A DNA stretch of 64,000 nt, from assembly GCA_011523795.1 (NCBI GenBank), contig WTFY01000010.1, positions 283,792 to 347,791 of the forward strand, in the 5' to 3' direction. Positions within the stretch are counted from its first letter, which is position 1. Every line of letters begins with the position of its first letter. This DNA is from Gammaproteobacteria bacterium. Lineage in GTDB: Bacteria > Pseudomonadota > Gammaproteobacteria > UBA4575. A program made the position numbers and the translations under genes. This document shows positions 1 to 9,437 of the stretch, in pieces. Below the pieces are notes generated by a model, which was given only the letters and a program-made list of their open reading frames with translations, did not search any database and was not told the DNA's origin.

Positions 1-3
1 GGC

Positions 4-3000
4 ATGACGTGCGCCCAGCGCGAGACCGGCGCGCCGCAACAGGCTTCTTCGACAGATTCCAGACAGACACCTCCACGAGGCCACTTACGGTCTGACTCGC
101 GTTTCGGGACGGCAGCGTACGCGCTCCACGCCCTCCTCTGCGGTCTCCTCCCTGCGCTTGCCTTAATGCTCGGCCCGGCAGATCTGCGGGCTGCGGCCGA
201 GTGCAGCAACACCCCCAACGCCGGCAACTGGATCGAATGCACCGAAGACAGTACATCGACCAGCAACATCAACATCAACGCCAGCAGCATCGATATCGAT
301 ACGAGTGCCGATAGTGTGCCGGGGGTGAGAGCCTTCAACGAGGGCAGCGGAAACATCAACATCAACATTACCGGAACCACGACGGAGCCGTCGACCATCG
401 ATACGACGGGGGGGTTGAGTCATGGCGTTGACGCATATTATAGAAACACGAGCAGTACCAATGCCGCCACCGTCACCCTGGAGAATACCGAAATTAGCAC
501 ACAAGGCCGAGGTGCACACGGTGTCAATGTGGATCACAGGGGGCTTGGCGAAGTCAAGGCAGATATGAACACGGGCGTTGTGATCGAAACAAGCGGAGAA
601 CGGGCATCCGGAATCCATGTTACCCATGAAAACGGCGCCGGGACCGGCGATTCCATTATCGAAGCGCAAGGGATCCGGGTCACCACACGAGGCAGTCAAG
701 GTTACGCCTTGTGGGGCAACCATTACGGATCGGGCGAGGTCCGGATGGATGTCCGTGACAGCACGATCGTGACACATGGCAACACTGGACACGGCGTGTT
801 TGGCTATCGACCGAATAGCAGCGGCGATATCGATATTGATGCGGTGGGGGGCAGTGTCACGACCAATGGCTACCTGGGCTTTGGCATCTACGCCAGGCAC
901 CAGCGCATCGGGCGAGACAATACCGGCAACCTCGAAATCACAACCCGAAACCATGCCATTGAGACGGCAGGCACGGCACATCATACGAGTCTGCAAGGTA
1001 CCTACTCCTACGGCATCTATGCGGACAACGAGAACACCGGGAACACCGTCATTGAACTGGGGGAAGGGTCCTCCGTGATCACGAGAGGCAAGAACTCGCA
1101 TGGCATCGTGGCCTATCAGCGTCATGCTACGAACCCCGGCAGCATCGCCATCACGCTGGATGGCCCGATCACCGTGCACGGTGCGGATGCGCGAGGCGTT
1201 CAGGTAGGGACGGTCGACGGCAGCGGCGTCCCGTCGCGCATGGCCGCGCTGGACAGTGAAGGCTACCGCCAGCATACGGTGACGGTTAACGGTTCGATCA
1301 CCAGCACGGGCGAGGGCGTGTACCTGGCCAACGGCGGCAAGGTGATCATCGGGGCCTCAGGCAGCATTAACTCTAGCAAGGGGATTGCGATCCTGGCGAC
1401 GGGCACCGTGCCGGAAGACAGGACCGACCCCAATAACGTGATCGCGGCGATCCCGCCGAAGCTGCATGTGGCGCTGACCTTGGACGGTCGCCGGGTGGCG
1501 GAGGTGATCGGGACGAATGGCTGGATCATCAACGATGGCGGCACCACCACCATTGTGGTCAACGGTGTGAAGCTGCACGACGGGAGTACGGGCACCGTGA
1601 CCGAGCTGGACACGGGCACCAACACGCAGGTCCCGGTGAGCGTGGCGAACGGGGTGTGGGACGTATCGATGCGGGTGGAGGGCGTCACGGTGACGGACCG
1701 CACGGACCCGGACCCGGCGAACTGGACCATCACCGACCCGGCTACGGGCGTGATTACCGACCGCGACTTCTCGGCCACCGACTTCAACGAGGTCGAGGTC
1801 AGGGAGGATCCTGTAGTAGACCCGCCACCTCCACCGCCGCCTCGACCTCGGCCACCGCCGCCTGAGCCTGAGCCTGAGCTGCAGATGCACGAGGTGAACG
1901 AGGCCATGTCGGCCGGTGCCGAGGTGCCGGCCGCCATTCAGATCGAGGGCGACGGCGAGGTGCATATCGGGGCGCAGGGCAGCCTGCGTGCGGCCTCCGG
2001 CATCGTCATCCTGGCCACGGGCGATACCCCGGAGCTGCTCGTGGACATGGACCTGGACGGTCGCCGGGTGGCGGAGGTGATCGACGATGACTGGATCATC
2101 AACGACGGGGGCGAGACCACGATCGTGGTCAACGAGGTGAAGCTGCACGACGGGGGTACGGGTATCGTGACCAAGCTGGACCCGGACACCGACATGCAGG
2201 TTCCGGTGAGCGTGGCGAACGGGGTGTGGGACGTATCGATGCGGGTGGAGGGCGTCACGGTGACGGACCGCACGGACCCGGATCCTGCGAACTGGGTCAT
2301 CAGCGAGCTGGCCGCAAACGTCATCACCGACCGCGACTTCTCGGTCGAGGATTTCATTGAGACCCGTGAAGAGCCTGAACCTGAACCCGACCCCGAACCG
2401 ACCCCGCCCATGCTCATCGAGGAGTATGCCCCACGCGCGGCCGTCTACGAGGCCCTGCCGGACGTGTTGCTGGACCTGCAGGAGCGTACTGCGCGCGCGC
2501 CGCGCCGCGACCCGGTCTGGTTCACGGTGAGCGGGCGCACTGGATCCAGGGACTTCGATCGCTCGACCGTGGGGATCGAGGTGGACACGGACTATCTTGA
2601 GGTCGAGGCGGGCAAGCATGTGCCAATGAAAGGCGGCTTTGATGCCTGGGCGGTCCTGCATTACCTCACCGGCACTGCGGAGGTGGACTCACCGGTGCAG
2701 GGCGGGGACATCGACATAGAGGGTTTTGGAGCCTCGCTGGAGGTGCGCTGGAGCCAGGCGGGCCACTCCTATGTGTCAGGTCAGGCATTACTTATGAACT
2801 ACGAACTGGATCTGGACTCGGACAAGCGGGGCCGGCTGAAGTCGGGGGTGGATGCCTACGCATACGCCCTGTCGCTTGAGGCCGGGCGGCGCTGGCAGCG
2901 GGGGGCGGTGCAACTGAGTCCGAGAATCCGCCTGGAGCATACCAATGTGTCCGTAGACCGGTTCACGGATGCGGTGCAGGCCCGGGTCTCGTACCCGGAC

Positions 3001-3303
3001 GAGGACCGCCTCACGGCCGCCCTGGGGGTGCTGGCCGAGACGGGGCACGGTGTCAAGGAGGACGGGCTGTCGTTGTGGGGTTCGCTGGATGTGAACTACA
3101 CGCTGGACGGTGCCAGAACCACAGCGCGGGTATCCGGAGAAAAACTGTCCGCCGAGGCTGGGGACAGCAGTGTCCTGCTCGGTGCGGGCGGTATCTGGCG
3201 GCGGGGCAGCCTGGGGGTCAATGTCGGTCTGTCGGCCCGCGAGGAACTGGACTCCGGCAGCGAGGAGTATGGAGCCACCCTCAACCTCGGCCTGCAGTTC
3301 TAG
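4..3303 (+). CDS. Large autotransporter (type V secretion) with beta-helix-like passenger
   Basis: A 1099-residue predicted surface or secreted protein. An extended basic N-terminus leads into a hydrophobic segment (about residues 37-60) ending near RAAA, which fits a long autotransporter signal peptide. Residues 67-480 are Ser/Thr/Gly/Asn-rich with recurring 'GxHGV/GYGIYA' units, typical of beta-helix passengers. Residues 487-790 hold two copies of a roughly 110-residue module joined by a Pro/Arg/Glu linker. Residues 835-1099 look like a beta-barrel translocator with alternating amphipathic strands and a terminal Phe (LQF). The passenger's role (adhesin or other) cannot be told; I see no protease or lipase motif. 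The ATG is three bases from the window edge, so the true start could lie upstream. The next gene is convergent and unrelated. Confidence 0.8.
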   Translation: MTCAQRETGAPQQASSTDSRQTPPRGHLRSDSRFGTAAYALHALLCGLLPALALMLGPADLRAAAECSNTPNAGNWIECTEDSTSTSNININASSIDIDTSADSVPGVRAFNEGSGNININITGTTTEPSTIDTTGGLSHGVDAYYRNTSSTNAATVTLENTEISTQGRGAHGVNVDHRGLGEVKADMNTGVVIETSGERASGIHVTHENGAGTGDSIIEAQGIRVTTRGSQGYALWGNHYGSGEVRMDVRDSTIVTHGNTGHGVFGYRPNSSGDIDIDAVGGSVTTNGYLGFGIYARHQRIGRDNTGNLEITTRNHAIETAGTAHHTSLQGTYSYGIYADNENTGNTVIELGEGSSVITRGKNSHGIVAYQRHATNPGSIAITLDGPITVHGADARGVQVGTVDGSGVPSRMAALDSEGYRQHTVTVNGSITSTGEGVYLANGGKVIIGASGSINSSKGIAILATGTVPEDRTDPNNVIAAIPPKLHVALTLDGRRVAEVIGTNGWIINDGGTTTIVVNGVKLHDGSTGTVTELDTGTNTQVPVSVANGVWDVSMRVEGVTVTDRTDPDPANWTITDPATGVITDRDFSATDFNEVEVREDPVVDPPPPPPPRPRPPPPEPEPELQMHEVNEAMSAGAEVPAAIQIEGDGEVHIGAQGSLRAASGIVILATGDTPELLVDMDLDGRRVAEVIDDDWIINDGGETTIVVNEVKLHDGGTGIVTKLDPDTDMQVPVSVANGVWDVSMRVEGVTVTDRTDPDPANWVISELAANVITDRDFSVEDFIETREEPEPEPDPEPTPPMLIEEYAPRAAVYEALPDVLLDLQERTARAPRRDPVWFTVSGRTGSRDFDRSTVGIEVDTDYLEVEAGKHVPMKGGFDAWAVLHYLTGTAEVDSPVQGGDIDIEGFGASLEVRWSQAGHSYVSGQALLMNYELDLDSDKRGRLKSGVDAYAYALSLEAGRRWQRGAVQLSPRIRLEHTNVSVDRFTDAVQARVSYPDEDRLTAALGVLAETGHGVKEDGLSLWGSLDVNYTLDGARTTARVSGEKLSAEAGDSSVLLGAGGIWRRGSLGVNVGLSAREELDSGSEEYGATLNLGLQF
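1462..1800 (+). repeat. Intragenic repeat copy 1 in the autotransporter gene
   Basis: First copy of a direct repeat at an offset of 570 bp. It encodes a module beginning LDGRRVAEVI and ending near VITDRDFS. The stretch around 1633-1712 is identical at DNA level to 2203-2282, while flanking parts differ, which suggests duplication with recent gene conversion. Confidence 0.8.
2032..2370 (+). repeat. Intragenic repeat copy 2 in the autotransporter gene
   Basis: Second copy of the module, 570 bp after the first and in the same frame. About 80 bp (2203-2282) match copy 1 perfectly. The two copies are separated by a Pro-rich linker encoded at about 1812-1880. Confidence 0.8.
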
Positions 3304-3599
3304 TCCTCCGGCACACTCAGCCCAAACCTCCTCCGAGCCCGGAAAAGAACGCTTTGCCTGGGACTCCACGTACCCTTCGGCAACAAGCGAATCACCATTC
3401 CGGCAGTTCATGAAGTGGTGGCTGAAATCCACGCCGAGCAGGTGACTTCAACGGGAGCTCGGCTCGGCCGCCTCACGGACTTCACGCCAAGCGTCGTGCT
3501 CGCACCAGTTTGAAAAATGGAGAAATCGCGCCCGTCGGAACCTTGTTCCGTATAGTCCTGGGAAGTTCTAAAATTATCGGTATAACGGTAATAGAAGCC
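3304..3599. other. Intergenic region between convergent genes
   Basis: About 296 bases between the autotransporter stop and the NO reductase stop. Short open frames here and into the reductase look like shadows of the real genes. I see no clear hairpin with a T-tract and no promoter-like pair. Confidence 0.5.
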
Positions 3600-5891
3600 T
3601 TATGCGTCTTTTCGTGTGCGCGGGCCCAGTTCAAGCCGCAGGAGAAAAATGAGCAGCAACAGGGCCCCCAGCGCAAACACCACATCGCCCGGCACCCGCA
3701 GCCAGACCAGTGTTTCCATCAGGGGGGAGTGCAGGAGTTCCGGTGCACGTGCATGCCAATAGCCGCTGTCAAACGATACCAGGGCCTGGACGATACCTTG
3801 CGGCAGCAGCGAGCCAAACACCATGAGTGCGAGGCCACCGTTGAAAAGCCAGAATATCCATTTCAGGACCCGGTCAGACCATGCCCCGGCTGCCTGCGGC
3901 AGATCGCGGCGGCACAGCAGCAAGAGTCCGATGCCCAGCATGCCGTAAACACCGAACAGTGCCGCGTGACCATGGGCCGGTGTCGTGAGCAGTCCCTGCA
4001 GGTAGTAAAGCGATAGCGGCGGATTGATCAGAAAGCCCAGCACACCGGCACCGACAAGGTTCCAGAAGGCTACTGCGAGGAAGAACATCAGCGGCAGGTG
4101 GTAGCGCTGGACCCATGGCGCATGCCGTTCCGCGCGCCAGTGGTCATGGGCTTCAAAGGCGATCAGTGCCAGGGGGACGACCTCGAGGGCCGAGAACACG
4201 GCACCCAGTGCCAGGACAGGTTCCGGCGTACCCGAAAAATACAGGTGGTGAAATGTACCCAGCACACCGCCTCCCAGGAAAATCATGGCCGAGAACATGA
4301 CATAGACCGCCGCGGTGGAGGGCCTCAACAGCCTCATGTGCACGAAAGCCCAGGCCACCCAGGCCGTTGCAAAGACCTCGAATATACCCTCCACCCAGAG
4401 ATGCACCACCCACCACCGCCAGTACTCGGCGATGGTGAGGTGGGTGTCACGCTCGTAGAGAAAGCCTGCACCGAAGAGCAGGCCAATCCCGGCCGAGGAG
4501 AACAGCAGCAGGATCAGCAGATGTTTGTCCGGCCCTGCTCTGCGGATTGCGGGAAGAAGACAGCGCATCATCAACGCCAGCCAGATAAGCAGGCCGGCAA
4601 AGATCAGCATCTGCCAGAAGCGCCCCATGTCGAGGAACTCGTAACCCTGATGGCCGAACCAGTACACCAGCGCGGGATCCGTCATCCGCCCGGTGAGCGT
4701 GAGCCATTCACCGGCAAGCGAGCCAAGCACCGCAATGACCAGAGCAATCCAGAGCGTATTGACCCCGAGACGCTGCAGGGGCGGCTCGTGGCCGGCAATC
4801 ATTGGCGCAAGGTAAAGACCTGCCCCAAGCCAGGCCGTGGCAATCCAGAGCACTGCAAGCTGTACATGCCAGGTCCGGGTCAGTGCATAGGGTGCAAATT
4901 CCGAGAGCGGTATGCCGTAGAATTCGTGGCCTTCCACGGCGTAGTGGGCAGTCACCGCACCCAGCAGGATCTGCAAACCGAGCAGGATGCTGACGATCCA
5001 TATGTACTTGACGGTCGCGCGCATGGAAGCCGTTGGCCTCACGGCTTCAACAGGGTTGTCATCCGGGTAGCCATCCAGAGGTTCCATGTCTCTTTGCCAT
5101 TCCTCCCGTTCGCGCAGAAAGAACCAGCACAGCGCACCGATGCCGACAATCAGCAGGACTATTGATACGAAGGTCCAGATGAAAGTCGAGCTGCTCGGGC
5201 GATTGCCTACCAGCGGCTCGTGTGGCCAGTTATTCGTGTAGGTGACCGTGTCATCGGGCCGCAAGGTCGAGGCAGCCCATGAGGTCCACCACCACCAGGC
5301 GACGAGTGCACGGATCTCATCATCGGGTTCGCTGCCAAGTGGCTGATTGGGGATTGCAAAGGCCTCGCGCAGGGCTTCTGCTTCCGGTCCATCACCGGTG
5401 CCTCCAAAGAGTGCCAGGTAGTGGGCAGTGACGACCTCTATCGCCTGCGCCCGTTCGGGTGAAACATGGATTCGCCCCGTATCAGGGTCATAGGTGTTGA
5501 TACGTATGCTTGCCGCAAGCGCGGCGATCCGGGCGGCTTGTTCAGGCTCCGAAAGCGTGGTGAAGTCACCTTCTGACATGAGCATGGCCTCCGCTTCACG
5601 ATGCAGCACATCGGATGTCCAGTCAGGCGCCAGGTAACTGCCGTGGCCCCAGACCGAGCCGAGTTCCATCCCCCCCAGCCGGCGCCAGACATCACGCCCT
5701 TGATGAATGTCATGACTCGTGAACAGCACTAAAGACTGGTCGCCATCCGTCACCACTACTTCCGAGGGAAGCGGTGGTGCTTCCTGGAAGGCCCGGCCTC
5801 CAACCAGTAACAGGACACCGAACATCACGACGAGCAGGAACGCAAACAGCGTCCAAAGCCGGGTGAAACTGAAAAACTCGCGGTAATTCAA
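3600..5891 (-). CDS. norB: Quinol-dependent nitric oxide reductase (qNOR, NorB/NorZ type)
   Basis: A 763-residue single-subunit inner-membrane enzyme predicted to reduce 2 NO to N2O with electrons from quinol, for NO detoxification or denitrification. The N-terminal helix is followed by a long periplasmic domain (about residues 45-235) and then 12-13 membrane segments. The catalytic-core motifs are intact: VVHLWVEGIFEVF (heme ligand and the conserved Glu), FHHLYF (FeB histidines) and AHGHAALFGVYG (heme ligand). The HHLYF motif argues for a true reductase rather than a NO dismutase. The start is TTG at 5891, backed by an AGGAAGG Shine-Dalgarno sequence 6-7 bases upstream. No NO-sensing regulator or second Nor subunit is adjacent. 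Confidence 0.92.
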   Translation of the reverse strand: MNYREFFSFTRLWTLFAFLLVVMFGVLLLVGGRAFQEAPPLPSEVVVTDGDQSLVLFTSHDIHQGRDVWRRLGGMELGSVWGHGSYLAPDWTSDVLHREAEAMLMSEGDFTTLSEPEQAARIAALAASIRINTYDPDTGRIHVSPERAQAIEVVTAHYLALFGGTGDGPEAEALREAFAIPNQPLGSEPDDEIRALVAWWWWTSWAASTLRPDDTVTYTNNWPHEPLVGNRPSSSTFIWTFVSIVLLIVGIGALCWFFLREREEWQRDMEPLDGYPDDNPVEAVRPTASMRATVKYIWIVSILLGLQILLGAVTAHYAVEGHEFYGIPLSEFAPYALTRTWHVQLAVLWIATAWLGAGLYLAPMIAGHEPPLQRLGVNTLWIALVIAVLGSLAGEWLTLTGRMTDPALVYWFGHQGYEFLDMGRFWQMLIFAGLLIWLALMMRCLLPAIRRAGPDKHLLILLLFSSAGIGLLFGAGFLYERDTHLTIAEYWRWWVVHLWVEGIFEVFATAWVAWAFVHMRLLRPSTAAVYVMFSAMIFLGGGVLGTFHHLYFSGTPEPVLALGAVFSALEVVPLALIAFEAHDHWRAERHAPWVQRYHLPLMFFLAVAFWNLVGAGVLGFLINPPLSLYYLQGLLTTPAHGHAALFGVYGMLGIGLLLLCRRDLPQAAGAWSDRVLKWIFWLFNGGLALMVFGSLLPQGIVQALVSFDSGYWHARAPELLHSPLMETLVWLRVPGDVVFALGALLLLIFLLRLELGPRTRKDA

Positions 5892-6156
5892 GATGCCCTT
5901 CCTACGAAAACCGGGTGTGATGCTGAACCACTATCCGTTTAACCTCAATGCTTGACCAACCTTCGGCACTTCATGATTCCCTGAAACGCTCAACAAACCG
6001 GCCCGTGCTGCCTGAATGCCGCCAGCACCCGATCCACCGAATACCTCCTGGGCTGCATCGGGCATCCTCGTTTTTTGCCCAGAGCCTGTCAGAAATCACA
6101 TATCCTGTGGCCCGGTTTTTTGGTGGGCCCTCACGGGTTGCAGAGTACTCTTTCGT

Positions 6157-6951
6157 TTAGAAGTTACTGATTTCAACAGACTTGAGAATTCCCTGCCGCG
6201 TTTCTTCCGCATTAGGCAATACGTCGTACGCGACGGTCTCCTGGCCACATTGACTTTTCTTTGACTTGATTCGGCCGTACCAACTCTTTATGTTTTCCCT
6301 TTCATCGATCAACGTGTTACAGCCTGCGACCTCGCAAAGATGAATGTAGGCTGTCCAGTACAGGTCCGCCCAGGTGTACTTGTCACATGCAATGAACTTT
6401 TCACCTTGCAGTTGTGTGTCCAGGGCATCGAAATATACCTTGAGTCCTTCACAACAGGCATTGATCACCTGCATATCGGGAGAATGAGAAGCGTCATCCA
6501 CTTTCTTTGTGATGGCTTCATCAACGATCAGTTTTACAAGCGAGGCAACGTTCACCGCTGCCATCTCAACCCAGTAATTCTGAGCTGCCGCAAGCGTGAC
6601 ATTGCGAGGGGTCAGTGCGTAACCCAGTCCCCTTGCATCGATAAATGCCGTGATCGCATCACCCCCGCAGGTAATAAAATCCGCCTCTTTCAAACAGGGT
6701 GTAATGGACAAGGGTGAAATTTCTGCAATGGATTCATTCATGTTCTCTACTGCATCGGCAACCATGCTGTAGCAATTCATTTCCATGCCCTGCTCTGCAG
6801 CAGTGAGTATGCATTTGAGCGTATCGGCATCCGTTGGACTTCCAATCAGTTCCAACACATACTGTGTCTTTTTCATGTCTCCGGACAACCCGTATCGAGA
6901 GCTGTCTGTATGGCCGGATTTTTCAGCCATTGAATCGAATAGGTCTGTCAT
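6157..6951 (-). CDS. Divergent GST-fold protein (longer of a tandem pair)
   Basis: A 264-residue soluble protein laid out like a glutathione S-transferase: a thioredoxin-like half (about residues 30-105, with SITPCLKEADF where GSTs have the cis-Pro 'VPxL' segment) and an all-helical half with FIACDKYTWADLYW resembling the GST 'ysiADi' N-capping box. The usual N-terminal catalytic Ser/Cys/Tyr context is not evident, so GST activity is doubtful. An AAGGA sequence precedes the ATG. It lies 40 bases downstream of the second GST-like gene on the same strand, probably in one operon. The 265 bases after its stop (5892-6156) hold no gene that I can support. Fold assignment is moderately sure; function is unknown. 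Confidence 0.6.
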   Translation of the reverse strand: MTDLFDSMAEKSGHTDSSRYGLSGDMKKTQYVLELIGSPTDADTLKCILTAAEQGMEMNCYSMVADAVENMNESIAEISPLSITPCLKEADFITCGGDAITAFIDARGLGYALTPRNVTLAAAQNYWVEMAAVNVASLVKLIVDEAITKKVDDASHSPDMQVINACCEGLKVYFDALDTQLQGEKFIACDKYTWADLYWTAYIHLCEVAGCNTLIDERENIKSWYGRIKSKKSQCGQETVAYDVLPNAEETRQGILKSVEISNF

Positions 6952-6991
6952 GATTCCTTACCCGTGGATGTTTGTTCTAAATAATTGCCCA

Positions 6992-7588
6992 CTACTTGCC
7001 AGTATCGGTGTCGTACTGTGGAATTTCACTTTTTATCGTTGCAAGCCACTTGCCGATGTTGTCAAAGCCGCTCAACAGGGCACCGTGCCCTTGTTCCTCT
7101 AGTGCCTTGCACGTTGCAGACCAGTGAATGTCTGCAAGTGAAAATTCACCGACAATGTGACTCGAGTCTGCCAAATCTGCATCCAGTACTTCCAGAATCC
7201 CGGATATGGACGCCTGGTTTTTCTGGATATCGTCCAGCAACGGCTCCAGTTCTCTTGTGAGGACTTGGATCCAGTACTGCTGTGCAGCCAGTACCCTGGC
7301 CTTTCTCGGGTGGATGGTAGGGGTACGCCCTTTGATATTTAAATAGGTCAGGGCAGCGCTCGGCCCGCAAACCTCGAGATCACCTTCTTCAACACGAGGG
7401 AATCGATTCAGGCCCGCCGAAGATTCAGGCAGCTTGTCTTCGGGTGCGGACGAAGCTTCCCATTCAACATCGATTGTGAGCTTTCTATAAGCGGCTAAAA
7501 AAATGCATTTATAAGACTGTGCATCACCTGAAAGGCAGACAAGCTTTGGTGCTTCGGCTGCTTTTTTCTTAGAGCTAAATAGACCCAT
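6992..7588 (-). CDS. Divergent GST-fold protein (shorter of a tandem pair)
   Basis: A 198-residue protein, first gene of the two-gene unit. A Lys-rich N-terminus (GLFSSKKKA) precedes a thioredoxin-like half (LVCLSGDAQSYKC, then NRFPRVEEGDLEVCGPSAALTYL) and a helical half containing IVGEFSLADIHW, the GST C-domain signature region. The segment IHPRKARVLAAQQYW aligns with LTPRNVTLAAAQNYW of the neighbour, so the two are paralogues. A GGAGA sequence lies about 9 bases before the ATG. I recognise the fold but not a function. Confidence 0.6.
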   Translation of the reverse strand: MGLFSSKKKAAEAPKLVCLSGDAQSYKCIFLAAYRKLTIDVEWEASSAPEDKLPESSAGLNRFPRVEEGDLEVCGPSAALTYLNIKGRTPTIHPRKARVLAAQQYWIQVLTRELEPLLDDIQKNQASISGILEVLDADLADSSHIVGEFSLADIHWSATCKALEEQGHGALLSGFDNIGKWLATIKSEIPQYDTDTGK

Positions 7589-7810
7589 GGCATTAATCTC
7601 CAGATCTCAGCATGAATTAATATGTTATTGATTCAAGCATACTATCTTATTCAATCCTGTATGTTAAAAATTATGAACAAAAGACTGATTTGCATCCGTT
7701 GAGATTGAACTTCCGCCTGATTGACTGCCACACCGGATGAGGGTTCAACTCCTTTTTGAAATTGGAAAAATCCTGCACCCATCATTGTACAGCTTTGGAT
7801 TTTAAATTGA

Positions 7811-7850
7811 GGCCCGGCAGGACTCGAACCTACGACCAAAGGATTATAAG
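7811..7850 (-). repeat. Left attachment-site copy: 3' half of the CAT-anticodon tRNA
   Basis: Matches 13381-13420 with two mismatches, covering the 3' acceptor strand, T-arm, variable loop and into the anticodon loop. Similarity ends abruptly at 7850/7851, the expected limit of a tRNA att site. The 5' half of a tRNA is absent, so this is not a gene. Confidence 0.88.
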
Positions 7851-8056
7851 AGCTAGAAAAACTGATAAATCGTTGATTATATTGAGACAGGAAATATTCA
7901 GTACACTGAGTATAAATCTCGTTAGCTTAATGAAGGTAGTGAAAACTGAGTGGTGTGCCGAAAGTGTACCGCTAAAACTGAGATTTTCAGAAAACCCTTT
8001 ATCTGAAATTGAAATAGTATAGTGGTCACAGTTCGCATATACATAGAATTTCAAAC

Positions 8057-8095
8057 TTATAACTGAAGGCCCGCAGGTGCAAATCCTGCCCCCAT
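8057..8095 (+). repeat. Initiator-tRNA-like 3' fragment, left copy
   Basis: Reads like the 3' half of initiator tRNA-Met from the anticodon loop onward. It contains a TGAAGG element, a 5-bp T-stem (GCAGG/CCTGC) round a 7-base loop (TGCAAAT), then a CCCCCA acceptor-like run. No 5' half precedes it. The strand is opposite to the main att copy. Possibly a footprint of a separate integration. Confidence 0.5.
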
Positions 8096-8163
8096 TAAAG
8101 ATAACGCCGCTAACTCAATTGGCGAGGCGACTGGCTCGTATCCGGTGCGGCGATCGGTGTACG

Positions 8164-9279
8164 TCATTGGGAGTACTTGCGACGGAGCAATTCGTTGATT
8201 GTACGGTAGATGTTTGCCAGATAGTTGCCGTCGATGCTGCCGGTCCAGCAGTGGGCGATGTCGTCTCGATAGCTGGTCAACGCCTCAAGACTGAGCGTGC
8301 CTCCAACGACCGTAGGGTCATGCGCGAGTCTGGTCTTTGGGCTGGGGGGCGTATAACCCAGCTTTTTTCTAGATTCCGATAGCGACTGCCACAAGCTGAG
8401 GTAGTGGAGTCGCCTAAAGTCGTCGTCCTTGTAGTCGTCCCAATAGAGAGTGTTGACCAGCAATGCTATGTGCTCGGAGGTCAGGTCGACTTCCATGCGA
8501 GAGATGGTTGCGCCAAGGCTCACGGCAGTCTCACGGAAAGCATCAGCGTCGAGGGGGCGTACGACATCGGCTCTGGCGGACATGAAGCCTGTCGACATTG
8601 GACATACGAATCGGTCGTCGTCAGTAACTAAGCAGCTTTGATCGATACGCTTGAGAATCTCGTCGTGGGCATCTTGGGATGCGCGTGTCGCAGCGAGAAT
8701 CATGTTGACTGTCTGTTCATCGCTTGGAATGTCCGGCCAAGAACCGTCCATAGTCTCGAACGCCATGATAAATCTCGCGTTGGGGCGACCTCCGGTGAGA
8801 AGTGGGGTGGGCTGGCCATCTTTGTAGCCGACCTCGTCGACCGAAGCGCACCCTCTGTCAAGCAGCAATGGAGGGAAACTGTGCAACTCTTCGACAACGA
8901 GGTATGGTTTGATACCTACTCCTTGGGAATCCACTTTCTGGATTAACTCAGTCACCTTATGGCGGAGAGGTGGACTCAGGTCATAGTGCGGGTTGTTAGA
9001 CTGCTCGAAGTACGCACTAAGATCACAAACTAAACTAGCGTCCACGGAATTCGATCGGTAGATGGTGTAGTGAGTGATCGGCTCAGTTGGCTGGGCACGC
9101 GGGAAGTCGAAGATCCGGGTGTGGCAGTGCCGATCGACAGTACAGGTGATCCTTTTGGAGTTCGCGGATTTTTTGACAGCGTTAAGCATGCCGTCAGCCA
9201 TTGCTAATGTACCGTCGGGCTTCACGGGGTGGGAGGCGAGACTTCTGAGTCTGTCTATGACGGGACGTCTTGTGGGCAT
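8164..9279 (-). CDS. Unknown protein with C-terminal HEPN-type RX4H motif
   Basis: A 371-residue soluble protein of no family I recognise. The C-terminal helical region (about residues 265-370) contains SYRDDIAHCW, in which Arg338 and His343 form an RX4H motif with a polar residue after Arg, as in HEPN ribonucleases; a Trp/Tyr-rich helix (NTLYWDDYKDD) precedes it. The N-terminal 260 residues have several Cys and His but no clear catalytic pattern. An AGAGGA Shine-Dalgarno lies about 10 bases before the ATG. It is separated from the NYN gene by 158 bases on the same strand, and both lie between the two initiator-tRNA-like fragments. The HEPN call rests on a short motif and secondary-structure impression only. 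Confidence 0.5.
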   Translation of the reverse strand: MPTRRPVIDRLRSLASHPVKPDGTLAMADGMLNAVKKSANSKRITCTVDRHCHTRIFDFPRAQPTEPITHYTIYRSNSVDASLVCDLSAYFEQSNNPHYDLSPPLRHKVTELIQKVDSQGVGIKPYLVVEELHSFPPLLLDRGCASVDEVGYKDGQPTPLLTGGRPNARFIMAFETMDGSWPDIPSDEQTVNMILAATRASQDAHDEILKRIDQSCLVTDDDRFVCPMSTGFMSARADVVRPLDADAFRETAVSLGATISRMEVDLTSEHIALLVNTLYWDDYKDDDFRRLHYLSLWQSLSESRKKLGYTPPSPKTRLAHDPTVVGGTLSLEALTSYRDDIAHCWTGSIDGNYLANIYRTINELLRRKYSQ

Positions 9280-9437
9280 TAGTGTCTTCCTCTAGCTACT
9301 GTGAATCGTCCCTGGTTTTCGTGGCAATTTGGTTTGAGTCATACCGCCCTATAGATATGATCACTGGCGGCATAGTGATTTGCTTCGACCCCTGCATGCG
9401 GAATGTTACCGATGGGGCCGATTGTTCTTCAACCAAC

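Larger units (their letters stand above)
7589..8163. other. AT-rich non-coding stretch at the left edge of the island
   Basis: About 575 bases with far more A+T than the surroundings and no convincing gene. It holds the tRNA 3'-half copy (7811-7850) and an initiator-tRNA-like fragment (8057-8095). An 88-codon frame at 7756-8022 runs across the tRNA copy and is probably spurious. The part next to 7588 must carry the promoter of the GST-like pair, but I see no clear -35/-10 pair. Confidence 0.6.

Noticed and set aside
3600-5891. NO dismutase instead of NO reductase
   Set aside because: The FeB-site motif HHLYF and the conserved Glu of the catalytic core are those of normal qNOR.
6080-6140. GC-rich inverted repeat with a T-run in the loop, behind the GST-like gene
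   Set aside because: The T-run is in the loop, not after the stem, and the stem is only five pairs; not called as a terminator.
7756-8022. 88-codon ORF at the left island edge
   Set aside because: It reads through the tRNA 3' copy, which gives a typical spurious peptide, and lacks a Shine-Dalgarno and homology.
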